A stretch of DNA of 33,447 nucleotides from CAYLZO01 sp964387775 (GTDB taxonomy: Bacteria; Chloroflexota; Anaerolineae; JAAYZQ01), in NCBI GenBank assembly GCA_964387775.1, contig CAYLZO010000024.1, positions 1-33,447 on the forward strand. The letters are read 5' to 3'. Shown one piece after another: positions 22,149 through 29,521 of this stretch (within the stretch, counting starts at the first letter, position 1; each line of letters starts with the position of its first letter). Under the pieces are notes generated by a model. It was not told the origin of the DNA. It made no database searches and saw nothing but the letters and a program-made list of their open reading frames with translations. The position numbers and the translations under genes are program-made.

Positions 22149-22580
22149 TCAGTAATCCCGGACGTCCTTTCGCCACTTTTTGATCTGGCTCCGCCGCTTC
22201 TTTTTGCGCAGCCGCCGCTCCTTTGACGTGGCCGTGGGCTTGGTCCGCTTGCGGCGCTTGCGGCGTTTCAGGGCCTTGCGCAGCAGCTCCTCAAAGCGCG
22301 CGACGACCTCCTGCCGGTTGCGGTACTGGCTCCGCTCCGACTGGGAGACCAGGTGCAACACCCCCTCCGAGTCCACGCAACCCGACAACCGCTTCAGCAC
22401 CCGCGCCCGCTGCTCGTCGCTCAGGCTGGGCGAGTTCGCCACGTCGAAGAGCAACTCGACCCGCGTCGACGACTTTTGGGCGTGCTGGCCGCCCGGCCCG
22501 CCGCTCCGCGAAAACCGAAAGTCCAGCTCGGCGTGGGGGATGCTGACCTGGTCGTTGATGTGTAGGGTGTCGTCGTCCAT
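22149..22580 (-). CDS. arfB: Alternative ribosome-rescue factor ArfB (YaeJ-type hydrolase)
   Basis: A 143-residue peptidyl-tRNA hydrolase that frees stalled ribosomes lacking a stop codon in the A site. RFSRSGGPGGQHAQKSSTRV contains the catalytic GGQ loop. The C-terminal 40 residues are extremely basic (KRRKRRKR, RRLRKKKRR), the tail that enters the empty mRNA channel. The ATG at 22580 begins MDDDTLHIND; a TTG seven codons upstream has no better ribosome site. It lies 29 bp after the DUF2442 gene on the same strand. Confidence 0.93.
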   Translation of the reverse strand: MDDDTLHINDQVSIPHAELDFRFSRSGGPGGQHAQKSSTRVELLFDVANSPSLSDEQRARVLKRLSGCVDSEGVLHLVSQSERSQYRNRQEVVARFEELLRKALKRRKRRKRTKPTATSKERRLRKKKRRSQIKKWRKDVRDY

Positions 22581-22609
22581 AGTATTTTGACTGCCAGTCA
22601 AATCTCGAT

Positions 22610-22873
22610 CTATTCGTGAAACACCAGCGGATACCGCTCTGGGTTTTCCAGAGCTTCGAGTTCAATGTCAATATCGAGTTCGGGCCAATAGAACTGCGTA
22701 GGGCTCAACTTCTGAATTGCATAGATCTGGGCCACTGTTGCTTTCTGGAAAGAAGGATAATCGTCGAAAGGGACAAAGTACTCTCGATCATCGACGAGTA
22801 ACCAAAATCCAACAGCGCTTATGTTCGTAACCTCACTGTGAGAAGTGACGACGCCAGGCATCTCTAAACTCAT
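22610..22873 (-). CDS. DUF2442 protein
   Basis: An 87-residue DUF2442 protein. GFWLLVDDREYFVPFDDYPSF is split into the two conserved strands of the family, and FYWPELDIDIELEALENPE follows. These small proteins are usually encoded next to DUF4160 proteins and are suspected toxin-antitoxin partners or DNA-binding regulators. The ATG at 22873 is chosen because GAGGAG lies six bases upstream. It overlaps the end of the DUF4160 gene by 41 bp. Confidence 0.82.
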   Translation of the reverse strand: MSLEMPGVVTSHSEVTNISAVGFWLLVDDREYFVPFDDYPSFQKATVAQIYAIQKLSPTQFYWPELDIDIELEALENPERYPLVFHE

Positions 22874-23072
22874 CTTCATGCTCCTCAATGATACTCTCGA
22901 TATTGCGCAAAGCCCGGGTCTGCAAGCCATAGTAGGAAGCGAGGGCAAGGATTGGCTCGAGCCAGAATTTGGCTGTGCCCTCCGCCGTTGCGACGTGAAC
23001 GTGCATTCGGGGTTCTTCCCGGCTGTTGAAGAAAAAACGATAGGGGCCAGTTCTGAATATGGTCGGGGACAT
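22833..23072 (-). CDS. DUF4160 protein
   Basis: A 79-residue DUF4160 protein with the typical start SPTIFRTGPYRFFFNSREEP, the HVHV motif and KFWLEP, then a helical C-terminus (NIESIIEEHEDEFRDAWRRHF). It is paired with DUF2442 downstream as a putative toxin-antitoxin unit. AGGAGGG lies six bases before the ATG, and the gene starts 17 bp after the aldo/keto reductase stop, so it may share that transcript. Confidence 0.85.
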   Translation of the reverse strand: MSPTIFRTGPYRFFFNSREEPRMHVHVATAEGTAKFWLEPILALASYYGLQTRALRNIESIIEEHEDEFRDAWRRHFSQ

Positions 23073-23089
23073 TCTTCACCCTCCTGGCA

Positions 23090-23980
23090 TTATGCCCAAA
23101 TCCCAAACCCGCTCGGCTCCTTCCTCGGCTTCCACTCCGTCGGATCGCCCCAATCGATCACCTTCCAGGGCATGTTCTCCGGCCGGACCAGGGGCAGCAT
23201 CTCGCGGAAGAATTCCAGCCGCTCCGGCCCGGTCATCGGCGTGAAACTCTCGGCCACGGCCAGGTCGGCCTCCAGCTCCTCCATCGTCGAGCAGCCGGCG
23301 ATGACCGTCGTCAGCGGCAGGGCCAGGGCGTAGCGCAGCGCCCGGTCGGCGACGCGGGCCAGCTTTTTGTAGCCAAAGATCTTCATGCCGATTACGCCCA
23401 CGTTTTTCTGGGCCGCCACCGGCAAAAACTCTTCGGCAAAGCTGTAGATGAAATGGTCCAGCACCGAGACGGCGACGAGCACCGTGTCGAAGGGGAAGCG
23501 GCGCAGCGCCTCGATCTGGATCTGCGGGTCGGTGTGGCCGCTGATGCTGATGTGCCGCACCAGCCCCTCGTCGCGGGCCTGGATGGCCGCCTCCAGCGCG
23601 CCGCCCTTGGCCGTCATCTGGTCCAGCCGGTCAAAGCTGTAGACGTTGTGCAGCCGCCACTCGTCCACGTGGTCGGTCTGGAGCCGCGTCAGGCTCTCTT
23701 CGAGCTGCTGGCGGGCGCCATCGCGCTGGGCGTGCGTCGTCTTGGTGGCGATCCACATCTCGGCGCGCCGATCTTTGGCCACCAGGCCCACCCGCTCCTC
23801 CGACTGGCCCCGGGAATAGGCCCAGGCCGTGTCGAAATAGCGGATGCCCCGGTCCAGCGCGGCGTTGAGGATTTCGAGGGCCTGCTCCTCGGTGCAGCCC
23901 TCCTCGTCCACCACGCGCTGCGCGCCAAAACTCAGGATGGGGAATGATTCGCCGGTCTTGCCCAATGGTCTCGTTTCCAT
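23090..23980 (-). CDS. Aldo/keto reductase
   Basis: A 296-residue NADP-dependent aldo/keto reductase with the full catalytic tetrad: D50 and Y55 in RYFDTAWAYS, K80 in IATKT, and H111 in RLHNV. The C-terminal half (GVIGMKIFGYKK, then TTVIAGCSTMEELE) carries the cofactor-binding pattern. The substrate is unknown. The ATG at 23980 has AAAGGTGG close upstream. It has its own promoter (24031-24059) within the end of the lipoate-ligase gene, and a 21-bp palindrome lies in its leader. Confidence 0.9.
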   Translation of the reverse strand: METRPLGKTGESFPILSFGAQRVVDEEGCTEEQALEILNAALDRGIRYFDTAWAYSRGQSEERVGLVAKDRRAEMWIATKTTHAQRDGARQQLEESLTRLQTDHVDEWRLHNVYSFDRLDQMTAKGGALEAAIQARDEGLVRHISISGHTDPQIQIEALRRFPFDTVLVAVSVLDHFIYSFAEEFLPVAAQKNVGVIGMKIFGYKKLARVADRALRYALALPLTTVIAGCSTMEELEADLAVAESFTPMTGPERLEFFREMLPLVRPENMPWKVIDWGDPTEWKPRKEPSGFGIWA

Positions 23981-24005
23981 GCTCCACCTTTCTTTCAATA
24001 TTGTA

Positions 24006-24026
24006 GGGCAAATTGCCAATTTGCCC
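24006..24026. repeat. 21-bp palindrome, copy 2
   Basis: Identical to the palindrome at 3109-3129 (arms GGGCAAATTG and CAATTTGCCC around a C). Here it lies in the transcribed leader of the aldo/keto reductase, between the -10 box and the ribosome site. Confidence 0.75.
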
Positions 24027-24030
24027 CACG

Positions 24031-24059
24031 AGTATAACACACGGACTGGGGGGCGTCAA
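24031..24059 (-). promoter_or_regulatory. Strong sigma-70-type promoter for the aldo/keto reductase
   Basis: Minus-strand TTGACG (24054-24059), 17 nt, TATACT (24031-24036). The -35 box overlaps the stop codon of the lipoate-ligase gene, marking the end of the upstream operon. Confidence 0.72.
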
Positions 24060-25135
24060 GGAAGTTTCGTCACACCCAGGGCCAGCGCCAGATCGCGGGG
24101 TGTCACGCCGGGCGACTCGATGTCGTGAGCACGATAGAACGTCTCGACGAACCCCTCCACCGCGCCCAACTGGGTGCCGACCAGGTGGCGCTCCAAATCG
24201 GCCAGCTTTTCGGCGGGGTAGAAGAAAAAGTCGCCCGTCAGGCTCACGCCGGCGATCCGCCCGTGCTGGGCCTCGACCGTGGCCCGGATCAAGCCGCCCG
24301 GCGCCTTGTGCGCCCGCTGGGCCACCTCCACCCCCTCGGCGATTTTGACGGTTCGACCGCGCTCACCGGAGCCGGTTCGGCCCTCACGAAATCGTTTGCC
24401 CGGCTTGAGCAGCCACGCCTCGGTCGTGTGTGTCTGCGCCAGCTCGGCCGCCAGCTCGTAGACGGCCGGCGGCAACGCGGCGGGCGTCAACGGTCCGAGC
24501 GCGGCCTCGAAATTGCGCGCCAGCGCCGCCCGCATGGCGTCCCAGGCCGGCACCTGCCCCCGCTCGCGCCGCAGCGTGGTCAGGTTCTCGCGCAGGCTGG
24601 CAAAGACCTTGTCGCGGAACTTTTCGTCGGGCACGCGCAGCACGCGGACCATCGTCTCGTAGTCGAAATCGACGATGAGGTTGCCCACCAACACCGCGCA
24701 GTCGGCGATGTCGGCCGCGCCGTTGCCCGAGATTTTCCGCCCCTCGGCGGTGACAATGTCGTTGACCGGCTTGTAGCGGGCTTCCACGCCCAGGTCGCGA
24801 TAGGTCTGCACCACCGGCGCCAGCAGCGTGCGGTAGAACGCGGCCTTGTCCCGGGGGGCCAGGGGATTGTCCTTGCGCAAGACCAGTTGGTAAAAGAGTT
24901 GCTGCCCATCGAGATAGACGGCCCCGCCGCCCACCTCCCGCCGAAAGACGGGGATGCCCCGCTGGCGGCAGATTGCCAGGTCCACCTCCTGCTCGGCGTC
25001 CTGGTGATAGCCGAGGCAGACGTAGGGCTCGGCCGGGGCCAACAGCAGCAGCCCCTCCAGGCCCAGCCGGGGCAGCGCGTGGTAAAGCAACTGTGACTCC
25101 AGCCACGGCACGTGGCCCAGATCGTACAGATTCAT
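24056..25135 (-). CDS. lplA: Lipoate-protein ligase A family
   Basis: A 359-residue ligase that activates lipoate with ATP and transfers it to a lysine of a carrier domain. The family blocks are GYHQDAEQEVD, RREVGGGAVYLDGQQLFYQL, the lysine motif EGRKISGNGAAD, and a C-terminal accessory domain from about 250 on (WLLKPGKRF, then KIAEGVEVAQ). The ATG at 25135 has GGGGAAG five bases upstream; the frame before it falls in a repeat. It follows gcvH by 48 bp and is the last gene of the cytochrome b-HdrD-gcvH operon, which suggests it is dedicated to the lipoyl protein encoded next to it. Confidence 0.88.
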   Translation of the reverse strand: MNLYDLGHVPWLESQLLYHALPRLGLEGLLLLAPAEPYVCLGYHQDAEQEVDLAICRQRGIPVFRREVGGGAVYLDGQQLFYQLVLRKDNPLAPRDKAAFYRTLLAPVVQTYRDLGVEARYKPVNDIVTAEGRKISGNGAADIADCAVLVGNLIVDFDYETMVRVLRVPDEKFRDKVFASLRENLTTLRRERGQVPAWDAMRAALARNFEAALGPLTPAALPPAVYELAAELAQTHTTEAWLLKPGKRFREGRTGSGERGRTVKIAEGVEVAQRAHKAPGGLIRATVEAQHGRIAGVSLTGDFFFYPAEKLADLERHLVGTQLGAVEGFVETFYRAHDIESPGVTPRDLALALGVTKLP

Positions 25136-25155
25136 CCCACTTCCCCATCGCAGCA

Positions 25156-25186
25156 GCAAGTGCAACTCGCCACTTGCCACTCGCTA
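25156..25186. repeat. Short repeat at the gcvH stop codon
   Basis: GCAAGTG (25156-25162) and CACTTGC (25171-25177) are inverted within a GCGAGTGGCAAGTGGCGAG-like run typical of dispersed repeats. The gcvH stop codon TAG (25184-25186) is part of the run. Confidence 0.4.
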
Positions 25187-25600
25187 CTTCCCGTGCTTCT
25201 GCCGCTCGGCGGCGATGAACGCCACGAACTCCGGGTCGCCGGCCCGCAGCAGGCCCTCGGGCTGGCTCGACAACTCGACTCGGGCCACCCAGCCCTCGCC
25301 GTAGGGGTCGTCGTTGAGGATGCGGCTCTCGAACTCGACCTCCTCGTTGGTCTCGACGACGGTGCCGCTGACGATGGCCTTGATGCGGCCCACCCACTTG
25401 CCCGACTCCAGCGACAGGTAGGGCTCGCCCTGGGTGATCTGCCGGCCGACGCGCGGCAGCTCGGCGTAGAGGATCTCGCCCGCCAGGTCCTGGCCGAAAT
25501 CGCTCAGGCCGATGGTCGCCACGTCGCCCTCGATGCGCGCCCAGTTGTGCTCGCGGTCGTACCACAGCTCGTTAGGAAACTCGTAGCCGTCTATCTCCAT
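25184..25600 (-). CDS. GcvH-like lipoyl carrier protein
   Basis: A 138-residue lipoyl-domain protein related to glycine-cleavage H protein. YDREHNWARIEGDVATIGLS is the conserved N-terminal half in two blocks. The lipoyl-lysine hairpin is SLESGKWVGRI with K68 as the modified residue, where housekeeping H proteins usually have ESVKA followed by a small-residue turn. NDDPYGEGWVARV follows. AAGGAG lies seven bases before the ATG. No gcvT or gcvP is in the window; instead the gene sits between an HdrD-like iron-sulfur protein and a lipoate ligase. That recalls the LbpA lipoate-binding proteins of the sHdr system, so a role as a dithiol redox carrier is likely. A normal H protein with displaced partners remains possible. 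Confidence 0.87.
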   Translation of the reverse strand: MEIDGYEFPNELWYDREHNWARIEGDVATIGLSDFGQDLAGEILYAELPRVGRQITQGEPYLSLESGKWVGRIKAIVSGTVVETNEEVEFESRILNDDPYGEGWVARVELSSQPEGLLRAGDPEFVAFIAAERQKHGK

Positions 25601-25628
25601 CTTTCAACTCCTTCTAATGAATCCGTTG

Positions 25629-25707
25629 AACCACAGAGACACGGAGGGCACGGAGGATTTCAAGCAAAACTCCTCTAGATCTCCGTGTTCTCTGTGCCTC
25701 CGTGGTT
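25629..25707. repeat. Palindromic dispersed repeat (AACCACRGAG type) overlapping a gene end
   Basis: The arms start AACCACAGAGACACGGAG (25629 onward) and, on the other strand, AACCACGGAGGCACAGAG (from 25707 down). They are imperfect inverted copies around a short AT-richer centre. The right arm encodes the last ten residues and the stop codon of the HdrD-like gene. This is a familiar type of intergenic repeat in large bacterial genomes. Confidence 0.7.
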
Positions 25708-26937
25708 AGATGCTTCTATGGATTGCCAAACTACTTCAACTATGTCCAGCGCCCGGATGCGCAGTCGGTTCCGGCGCGCCGCCTCGGCCAGGGTGCGTTT
25801 ACACTGCTGGCAGGCCGAGACGATGGCCTCGGCGCCCACGTCCCGCGCTTGCTCGACGCGCCGCCGGCCCACGGCGGCCGTCAACTCCGGATAGCCCATC
25901 TCGGCGTCGCCGCCGCCGCCACAACAGAGCGACAGCTCGCGGGTCTCGGCCATTTCGACCAGCTCCAGGCCGGGGATGGCCCGCAGCACGCGCCTCGGCG
26001 CCTCGTAGATGCCGCTGGTGCGGCCCAGGTCGCAGGGGTCGTGGTAGGTGGCGCGCAGGGGCAGCTCACCCAGCGGCAGCCGGCCCTCGGCCACCAGCTC
26101 GTCCAGCAACTCGACGGCGTGGACCACCGCGAAGGGCAGCGTCTCGCCCAGCAACCGCGCATAGTCGTGCCGCCAGGTGTGGAAGCACGACGGGCAGGTC
26201 GTCACCAGCCGCCGCGCGCCCAGGGCCGCCACCCGCTCGACGTTAAAGCGGGCCAGTTCTTCGACCTCGTCGCCCATCCCGGCGATGCGCAGCGGAAAGC
26301 CGCAGCACCACTCCTCGCCGCCCAGCGTCGTCACGTCCTCGCCGGCGCGGTTCAGGATCTGCACGAAACTGCGCGGCACGCCGTAGGCGCGGGGATAAAA
26401 GCTTGCCACGCAGCCGACGAAATAGACCGTTTCGGCCCCTTGGCGGCGGTCCAGCCCCTGGGGCACGGGGTCCATGTTCTCGGTCCAGAGCAGGCGCTGG
26501 GCATTGTCCTGGCCGGCGATGTTGTAATGGGCTGCGATCCGCTCCCATAGTGCGTCGAATGCCTCGGGGTAGAGGCCCCAGTCCACCAACTGTTCGCGCA
26601 GCGCCAGCCAGAGGGGCCGGGTGTCGATCTGCACCGGGCAGACGACGTGGCAGCGGGCGCAGAGCGTGCATTGGTAGGTGCCCGTGCCAAAGGCGGCCAG
26701 CTCGGCCTCGCTCGCCGGGCGCTGGCCAAAGAGCCGGGCCAGCAGCCCCAGGTGGTTGGCCTTCCAGAAACGCTTGGCCCGGGCGATCTTGCTCAGGGGA
26801 TGGATTTCCTCGTCCCGCGCCTCGACAAAGGTCGGGCAGGCCTCGATGCACTCGCCGCAGCGGGTGCAAGCCTCCATCTCCAGCAGTTGGCGCAGGGTAA
26901 AGTGCGCCAGGTCGACGCGCTTGCGTGGCTCACTCAT
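25675..26937 (-). CDS. HdrD/DsrK-like iron-sulfur protein with two complete CCG motifs
   Basis: A 420-residue protein of the heterodisulfide-reductase subunit D / DsrK group. Two ferredoxin motifs, C24-C27-C30-C34 and C90-C93-C96-C100, lead into two CCG domains. Both are complete: C176, CC211-212, C248/C251, and C302, CC338-339, C376/C379 (spacings CX34CCX35CXXC and CX35CCX36CXXC). In Hdr such motifs hold the noncubane 4Fe-4S clusters that cleave disulfides. The ATG at 26937 overlaps the stop of a 40-codon frame, after GGCGGGG. The C-terminal NHGGTENTEI is translated from a dispersed repeat. With the upstream cytochrome b it should form a quinone-linked membrane complex; the GcvH-like protein is a candidate partner. 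GlcF-like function is less likely given the neighbours. Confidence 0.88.
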   Translation of the reverse strand: MSEPRKRVDLAHFTLRQLLEMEACTRCGECIEACPTFVEARDEEIHPLSKIARAKRFWKANHLGLLARLFGQRPASEAELAAFGTGTYQCTLCARCHVVCPVQIDTRPLWLALREQLVDWGLYPEAFDALWERIAAHYNIAGQDNAQRLLWTENMDPVPQGLDRRQGAETVYFVGCVASFYPRAYGVPRSFVQILNRAGEDVTTLGGEEWCCGFPLRIAGMGDEVEELARFNVERVAALGARRLVTTCPSCFHTWRHDYARLLGETLPFAVVHAVELLDELVAEGRLPLGELPLRATYHDPCDLGRTSGIYEAPRRVLRAIPGLELVEMAETRELSLCCGGGGDAEMGYPELTAAVGRRRVEQARDVGAEAIVSACQQCKRTLAEAARRNRLRIRALDIVEVVWQSIEASNHGGTENTEI

Positions 26938-27056
26938 CGCGTCCCCGCCTGGTGCCCCTGCTCCAAGCCCCGTACCCCTTCGGGCAGGCTTCGCGCTCTC
27001 GGGGCAGCCGCCCCCGGGACGGGGGCTAGCACCACCAAAGGCATCTTTTTGCTCAT
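26934..27056 (-). CDS. Possible 40-residue coupled ORF between cytochrome b and HdrD-like genes
   Basis: A frame of 40 codons starting MSKKMPLVVLAPVPG and ending GHQAGTR. Its ATG overlaps the cytochrome b stop (ATGA) and its TGA overlaps the HdrD-like ATG, so it fills the gap exactly. GGAGG lies four bases before its ATG. The peptide is proline- and arginine-rich, with no recognisable family, and contains a GCCCCCG/CGGGGGC hairpin (27010-27026). It may be a relay for translational coupling or a decayed gene rather than a functional protein. Confidence 0.35.
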   Translation of the reverse strand: MSKKMPLVVLAPVPGAAAPRARSLPEGVRGLEQGHQAGTR

Positions 27057-27976
27057 TGCGCCTCCGCCTCGCGGAGCGTGTTGTAGGCGACGATGACCGG
27101 GCTCGCAATGGCGTGAAAGAAACGGCTGAAGGGCATGGTTAAGAGCAGAACCGTCACGGCGGCAAAGTGCAGCCAGAAGGATACGTTGTGCAGCACGCGC
27201 CACAGCCCGGCGTCGAGCCGCAGCGTCCCCAGCAGCCGCGCCCCCAGGTAGCCGGCAAACCCCCACTGCGGCCCCCACACGCCGTGCAACGCCAGCGGCA
27301 GCCGCTCTGCCGGGATGAGGCCCGGATCGGGGGCAAAGGCGCCGCCCGCCGTGGTATAATCGGCCAGCAGGCGGAAGGTCTCGGTGGGAAAGCCGCTCAG
27401 GGAGATAAACGTCAGCAGGGCGATGACCAGGCCGTCGCCGGGAAAGGTCCGTAGTTGGGGGTCGCGCTGGACGTAGCGGCGGTAGACGATCAGACCCATG
27501 CCGGCCAGCGTCACCAGGCCCAGCACCTCGTTGGCCAGGGCCACCCAGCCCACGTCGGCGTGGAAGAGGTGGCCAAAGAGCGGGATGGCGGCCACCTGCT
27601 CGGGGCGCTGGCCCAGCAGCGGCAGGACCTCGACGATCACACCGGTGACGATGGAGATCACGCCTAGCGCCAGCCACGAGCCAAAGACGGCGAGGTGAGT
27701 CAGCCAGCGGCGGCGGTCGATGCGGGCCAGCCGCCGGTGGACCAGCCCATCGGCCACCAGGGCCTTGAGTAGCGGCCAGAGCCGCCGGCTAAAGACCAGC
27801 CGCGTTGCATAGCCCAGAGTCGCGCCCAGTTTGCGCCAGCGCGGGGCGTCGGCCGGCAGGCCGGGCATCCGCGCCTGCAACGCGACCGCCAAGATGGCGA
27901 GCATCTCCACGCCGAACAGCCCCAGCAGGGCCAGGTGGATCGCCCAAAAGATGTTCAACCGCAAATCGTGTGGCAT
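27053..27976 (-). CDS. Cytochrome b membrane subunit, NarI/DsrM/HdrE-like
   Basis: A 307-residue integral membrane protein with about five or six helices (roughly 8-33, 91-118, 141-166, 180-205, 232-250, 262-285). Histidines placed for b-heme ligation are seen at H94 in the second helix, H263/H270 in the last helix and H288 after it. The last region, LHNVSFWLHFAAVTVLL, resembles NarI and DsrM. The protein would carry electrons between quinone and the HdrD-like protein encoded downstream. It is the first gene of its operon, with a promoter at 28004-28032. The ATG is preceded by AAAAGAG at seven bases. Confidence 0.85.
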   Translation of the reverse strand: MPHDLRLNIFWAIHLALLGLFGVEMLAILAVALQARMPGLPADAPRWRKLGATLGYATRLVFSRRLWPLLKALVADGLVHRRLARIDRRRWLTHLAVFGSWLALGVISIVTGVIVEVLPLLGQRPEQVAAIPLFGHLFHADVGWVALANEVLGLVTLAGMGLIVYRRYVQRDPQLRTFPGDGLVIALLTFISLSGFPTETFRLLADYTTAGGAFAPDPGLIPAERLPLALHGVWGPQWGFAGYLGARLLGTLRLDAGLWRVLHNVSFWLHFAAVTVLLLTMPFSRFFHAIASPVIVAYNTLREAEAQ

Positions 27977-28003
27977 CTATCGCTCTTTTCCTCTCTGGCG
28001 GGG

Positions 28004-28032
28004 AGTATAGCACAGAACCGGCCCCGGCACAA
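28004..28032 (-). promoter_or_regulatory. Sigma-70-type promoter for the cytochrome b-HdrD-GcvH-LplA operon
   Basis: Minus-strand TTGTGC (28027-28032), 17 nt, TATACT (28004-28009), about 28 nt before the ATG at 27976. It begins right where the terminator of the GH4 gene ends, so the operon is transcriptionally separate. Confidence 0.65.
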
Positions 28033-28096
28033 AGAAAAAGAGAGCCTTGCGACGGTCCGGGCAGGCCCCCGGCCCGCTCGGACCTTCGCAAGGCTT
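28030..28096 (-). terminator. Rho-independent terminator of the GH4 gene
   Basis: The arms 28043-28059 and 28079-28095 pair at 16 of 17 positions (outer sequence AGCCTTGCGA). On the minus strand the stem is followed by CTCTTTTTCTTTG (28030-28042), a proper U-tract. It lies 7 bp after the stop codon of the GH4 gene. Confidence 0.88.
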
Positions 28097-28102
28097 GTGT
28101 CC

Positions 28103-29482
28103 CTAGCTGAACTGGGGCAGGTAGGCGGCGTACTCGGCCAGGTAGGCGTCGAGGATGACGCGGGCGGTGTCCACGTCGGTGATGCAGGGGTCGAGCAGCA
28201 GCGCCTGGAGCGCCGCCGCCCGGTCGCCGCTGGCCGCCGCGTCCACGGCCCGGCTGGCGACGGCGATCTCGCGGCGGCAGAGCTCGGCCACCATCTCGGG
28301 CAACGGGCCGACGTTCAGCCCGCGGATGCCCCAGCCGCCGACCAGGGCCGGCAGCTCGACGATGGCGCCTTCGGGCAGGTTGGTGATGTGGCCCCGGTTG
28401 GGCACGTTGACGGCCGGGTGATAGGCCTCGTGGCCCAGCAGCCCCTCGATGATCTCGACGGCGCCCTCGCTCCGGGCCTCCCGTAGCTCGTCCACGGGGG
28501 CCTCACCGCCGGCCATGGCCTCGATGCGCCGCCAGCCCTTGTCCCGCTCGACTCTGGCCCGCTCCCAGTCATAGAGGTAGAGGTCGTACTTTTCCCAGGG
28601 ATGCGTCTGAGGATCGTGGCACCAGGGCAGGTACTCGGCCAGGTGGCTGTCGCCGGGCACGGGGCAGAGGCCGGTGACGCGCAGCATCTCGCGGCTCAGC
28701 GGCTCAAAATCGGTGGGCAGGGCCAGGAACGCCTCGCGGAAGGCGGGGTAGAGGTTCTCGCCCGTCTGCCGGTCGCGCAAGTCGAGGATCCAGGTAAAGT
28801 GGTTGAGGCCGGCAGCCTTGACGTCGAGGAGGGGCTTCATCTGGTCGGCCACGCGGCGGGCCTTGGGCCAGACGTCGGGGTGGGCGTTGCTGCTGATGCC
28901 CTCGGGCACGTCCACGCCGTAGCGCTCGGCCAGGGCCACGCCGGCGAACATGTAGGCTTCGTTGATCTGGTGGCAGAGGCCCACGCTCTGAATGCCGGTG
29001 TAGCGGCTCACGGCCAGGTTGAGGCGGGGCACCGGGTTGGTGAAATTGATCAGCCAGGCGTCGGGGCAGAGGCGCTCCATGTCGCGGGCGATGGCCAGCA
29101 TGGCCGGCACCTGGCGCAGCGTGTGGGCCAGGCCGCCGGGGCCGCCGTTCTCGCCGTAGGGCTGGCGCACGCCGAACTGCAGCGGGATCTCCCAATCGCG
29201 CTTCCAGAGCCCCTCGCGGGGACCGGTCTCGATGGAGACGATGACGAAATCGGCGCCGGGCAGCACGTCCTCGCGCCGCGTCGAGGCTTCGAGGGCCAGG
29301 CCGGCGTCCCACTCGCAGTTAAGGCGCCGGGCCAAGGCGAGGACGAGGGCCAGGCCCTCGGCGTTGAGGTCGACCAGGGCCAGCGTGCCGCCCCGCAGCC
29401 GCTCGCTGCGGACCAGGGTGGCCAGGGTGCCCAGGCCAAAGATGGCGCTCCCCGCGCCAATGATGACGACTTTTGGTTTCAT
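28103..29482 (-). CDS. Glycoside hydrolase family 4 (alpha-galactosidase/LplD-like)
   Basis: A 459-residue NAD- and Mn-dependent glycosidase of family GH4, which cleaves by an oxidation-elimination route. The N-terminal Rossmann motif is IIGAGSAIFG (7-16). NFTNP (146-150) is followed by GLCHQIN with metal ligand C170, and GLNHFTW carries the second metal ligand H228. The spacing between the ligands is larger than in phospho-glucosidases, as in alpha-galactosidase/LplD-type members. The substrate is unknown. The ATG at 29482 has GGAG six bases upstream, better than the one four codons earlier. A promoter (29522-29550) and a strong terminator frame it as a single-gene unit. Confidence 0.88.
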   Translation of the reverse strand: MKPKVVIIGAGSAIFGLGTLATLVRSERLRGGTLALVDLNAEGLALVLALARRLNCEWDAGLALEASTRREDVLPGADFVIVSIETGPREGLWKRDWEIPLQFGVRQPYGENGGPGGLAHTLRQVPAMLAIARDMERLCPDAWLINFTNPVPRLNLAVSRYTGIQSVGLCHQINEAYMFAGVALAERYGVDVPEGISSNAHPDVWPKARRVADQMKPLLDVKAAGLNHFTWILDLRDRQTGENLYPAFREAFLALPTDFEPLSREMLRVTGLCPVPGDSHLAEYLPWCHDPQTHPWEKYDLYLYDWERARVERDKGWRRIEAMAGGEAPVDELREARSEGAVEIIEGLLGHEAYHPAVNVPNRGHITNLPEGAIVELPALVGGWGIRGLNVGPLPEMVAELCRREIAVASRAVDAAASGDRAAALQALLLDPCITDVDTARVILDAYLAEYAAYLPQFS

Positions 29483-29521
29483 AGGTCGCTCCATGTGCTG
29501 TGAATTCTACGACAGGCGGCC

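Noticed and set aside
22885..23106. A 73-codon frame overlapping the DUF4160 gene
   Set aside because: Out-of-frame shadow of DUF4160, which has the family motif and a strong ribosome site.
25184..25600. A glycine-cleavage operon
   Set aside because: Only a GcvH-like gene is present; no gcvT or gcvP lies near it, and its neighbours point to redox chemistry. Housekeeping H-protein function is not excluded.
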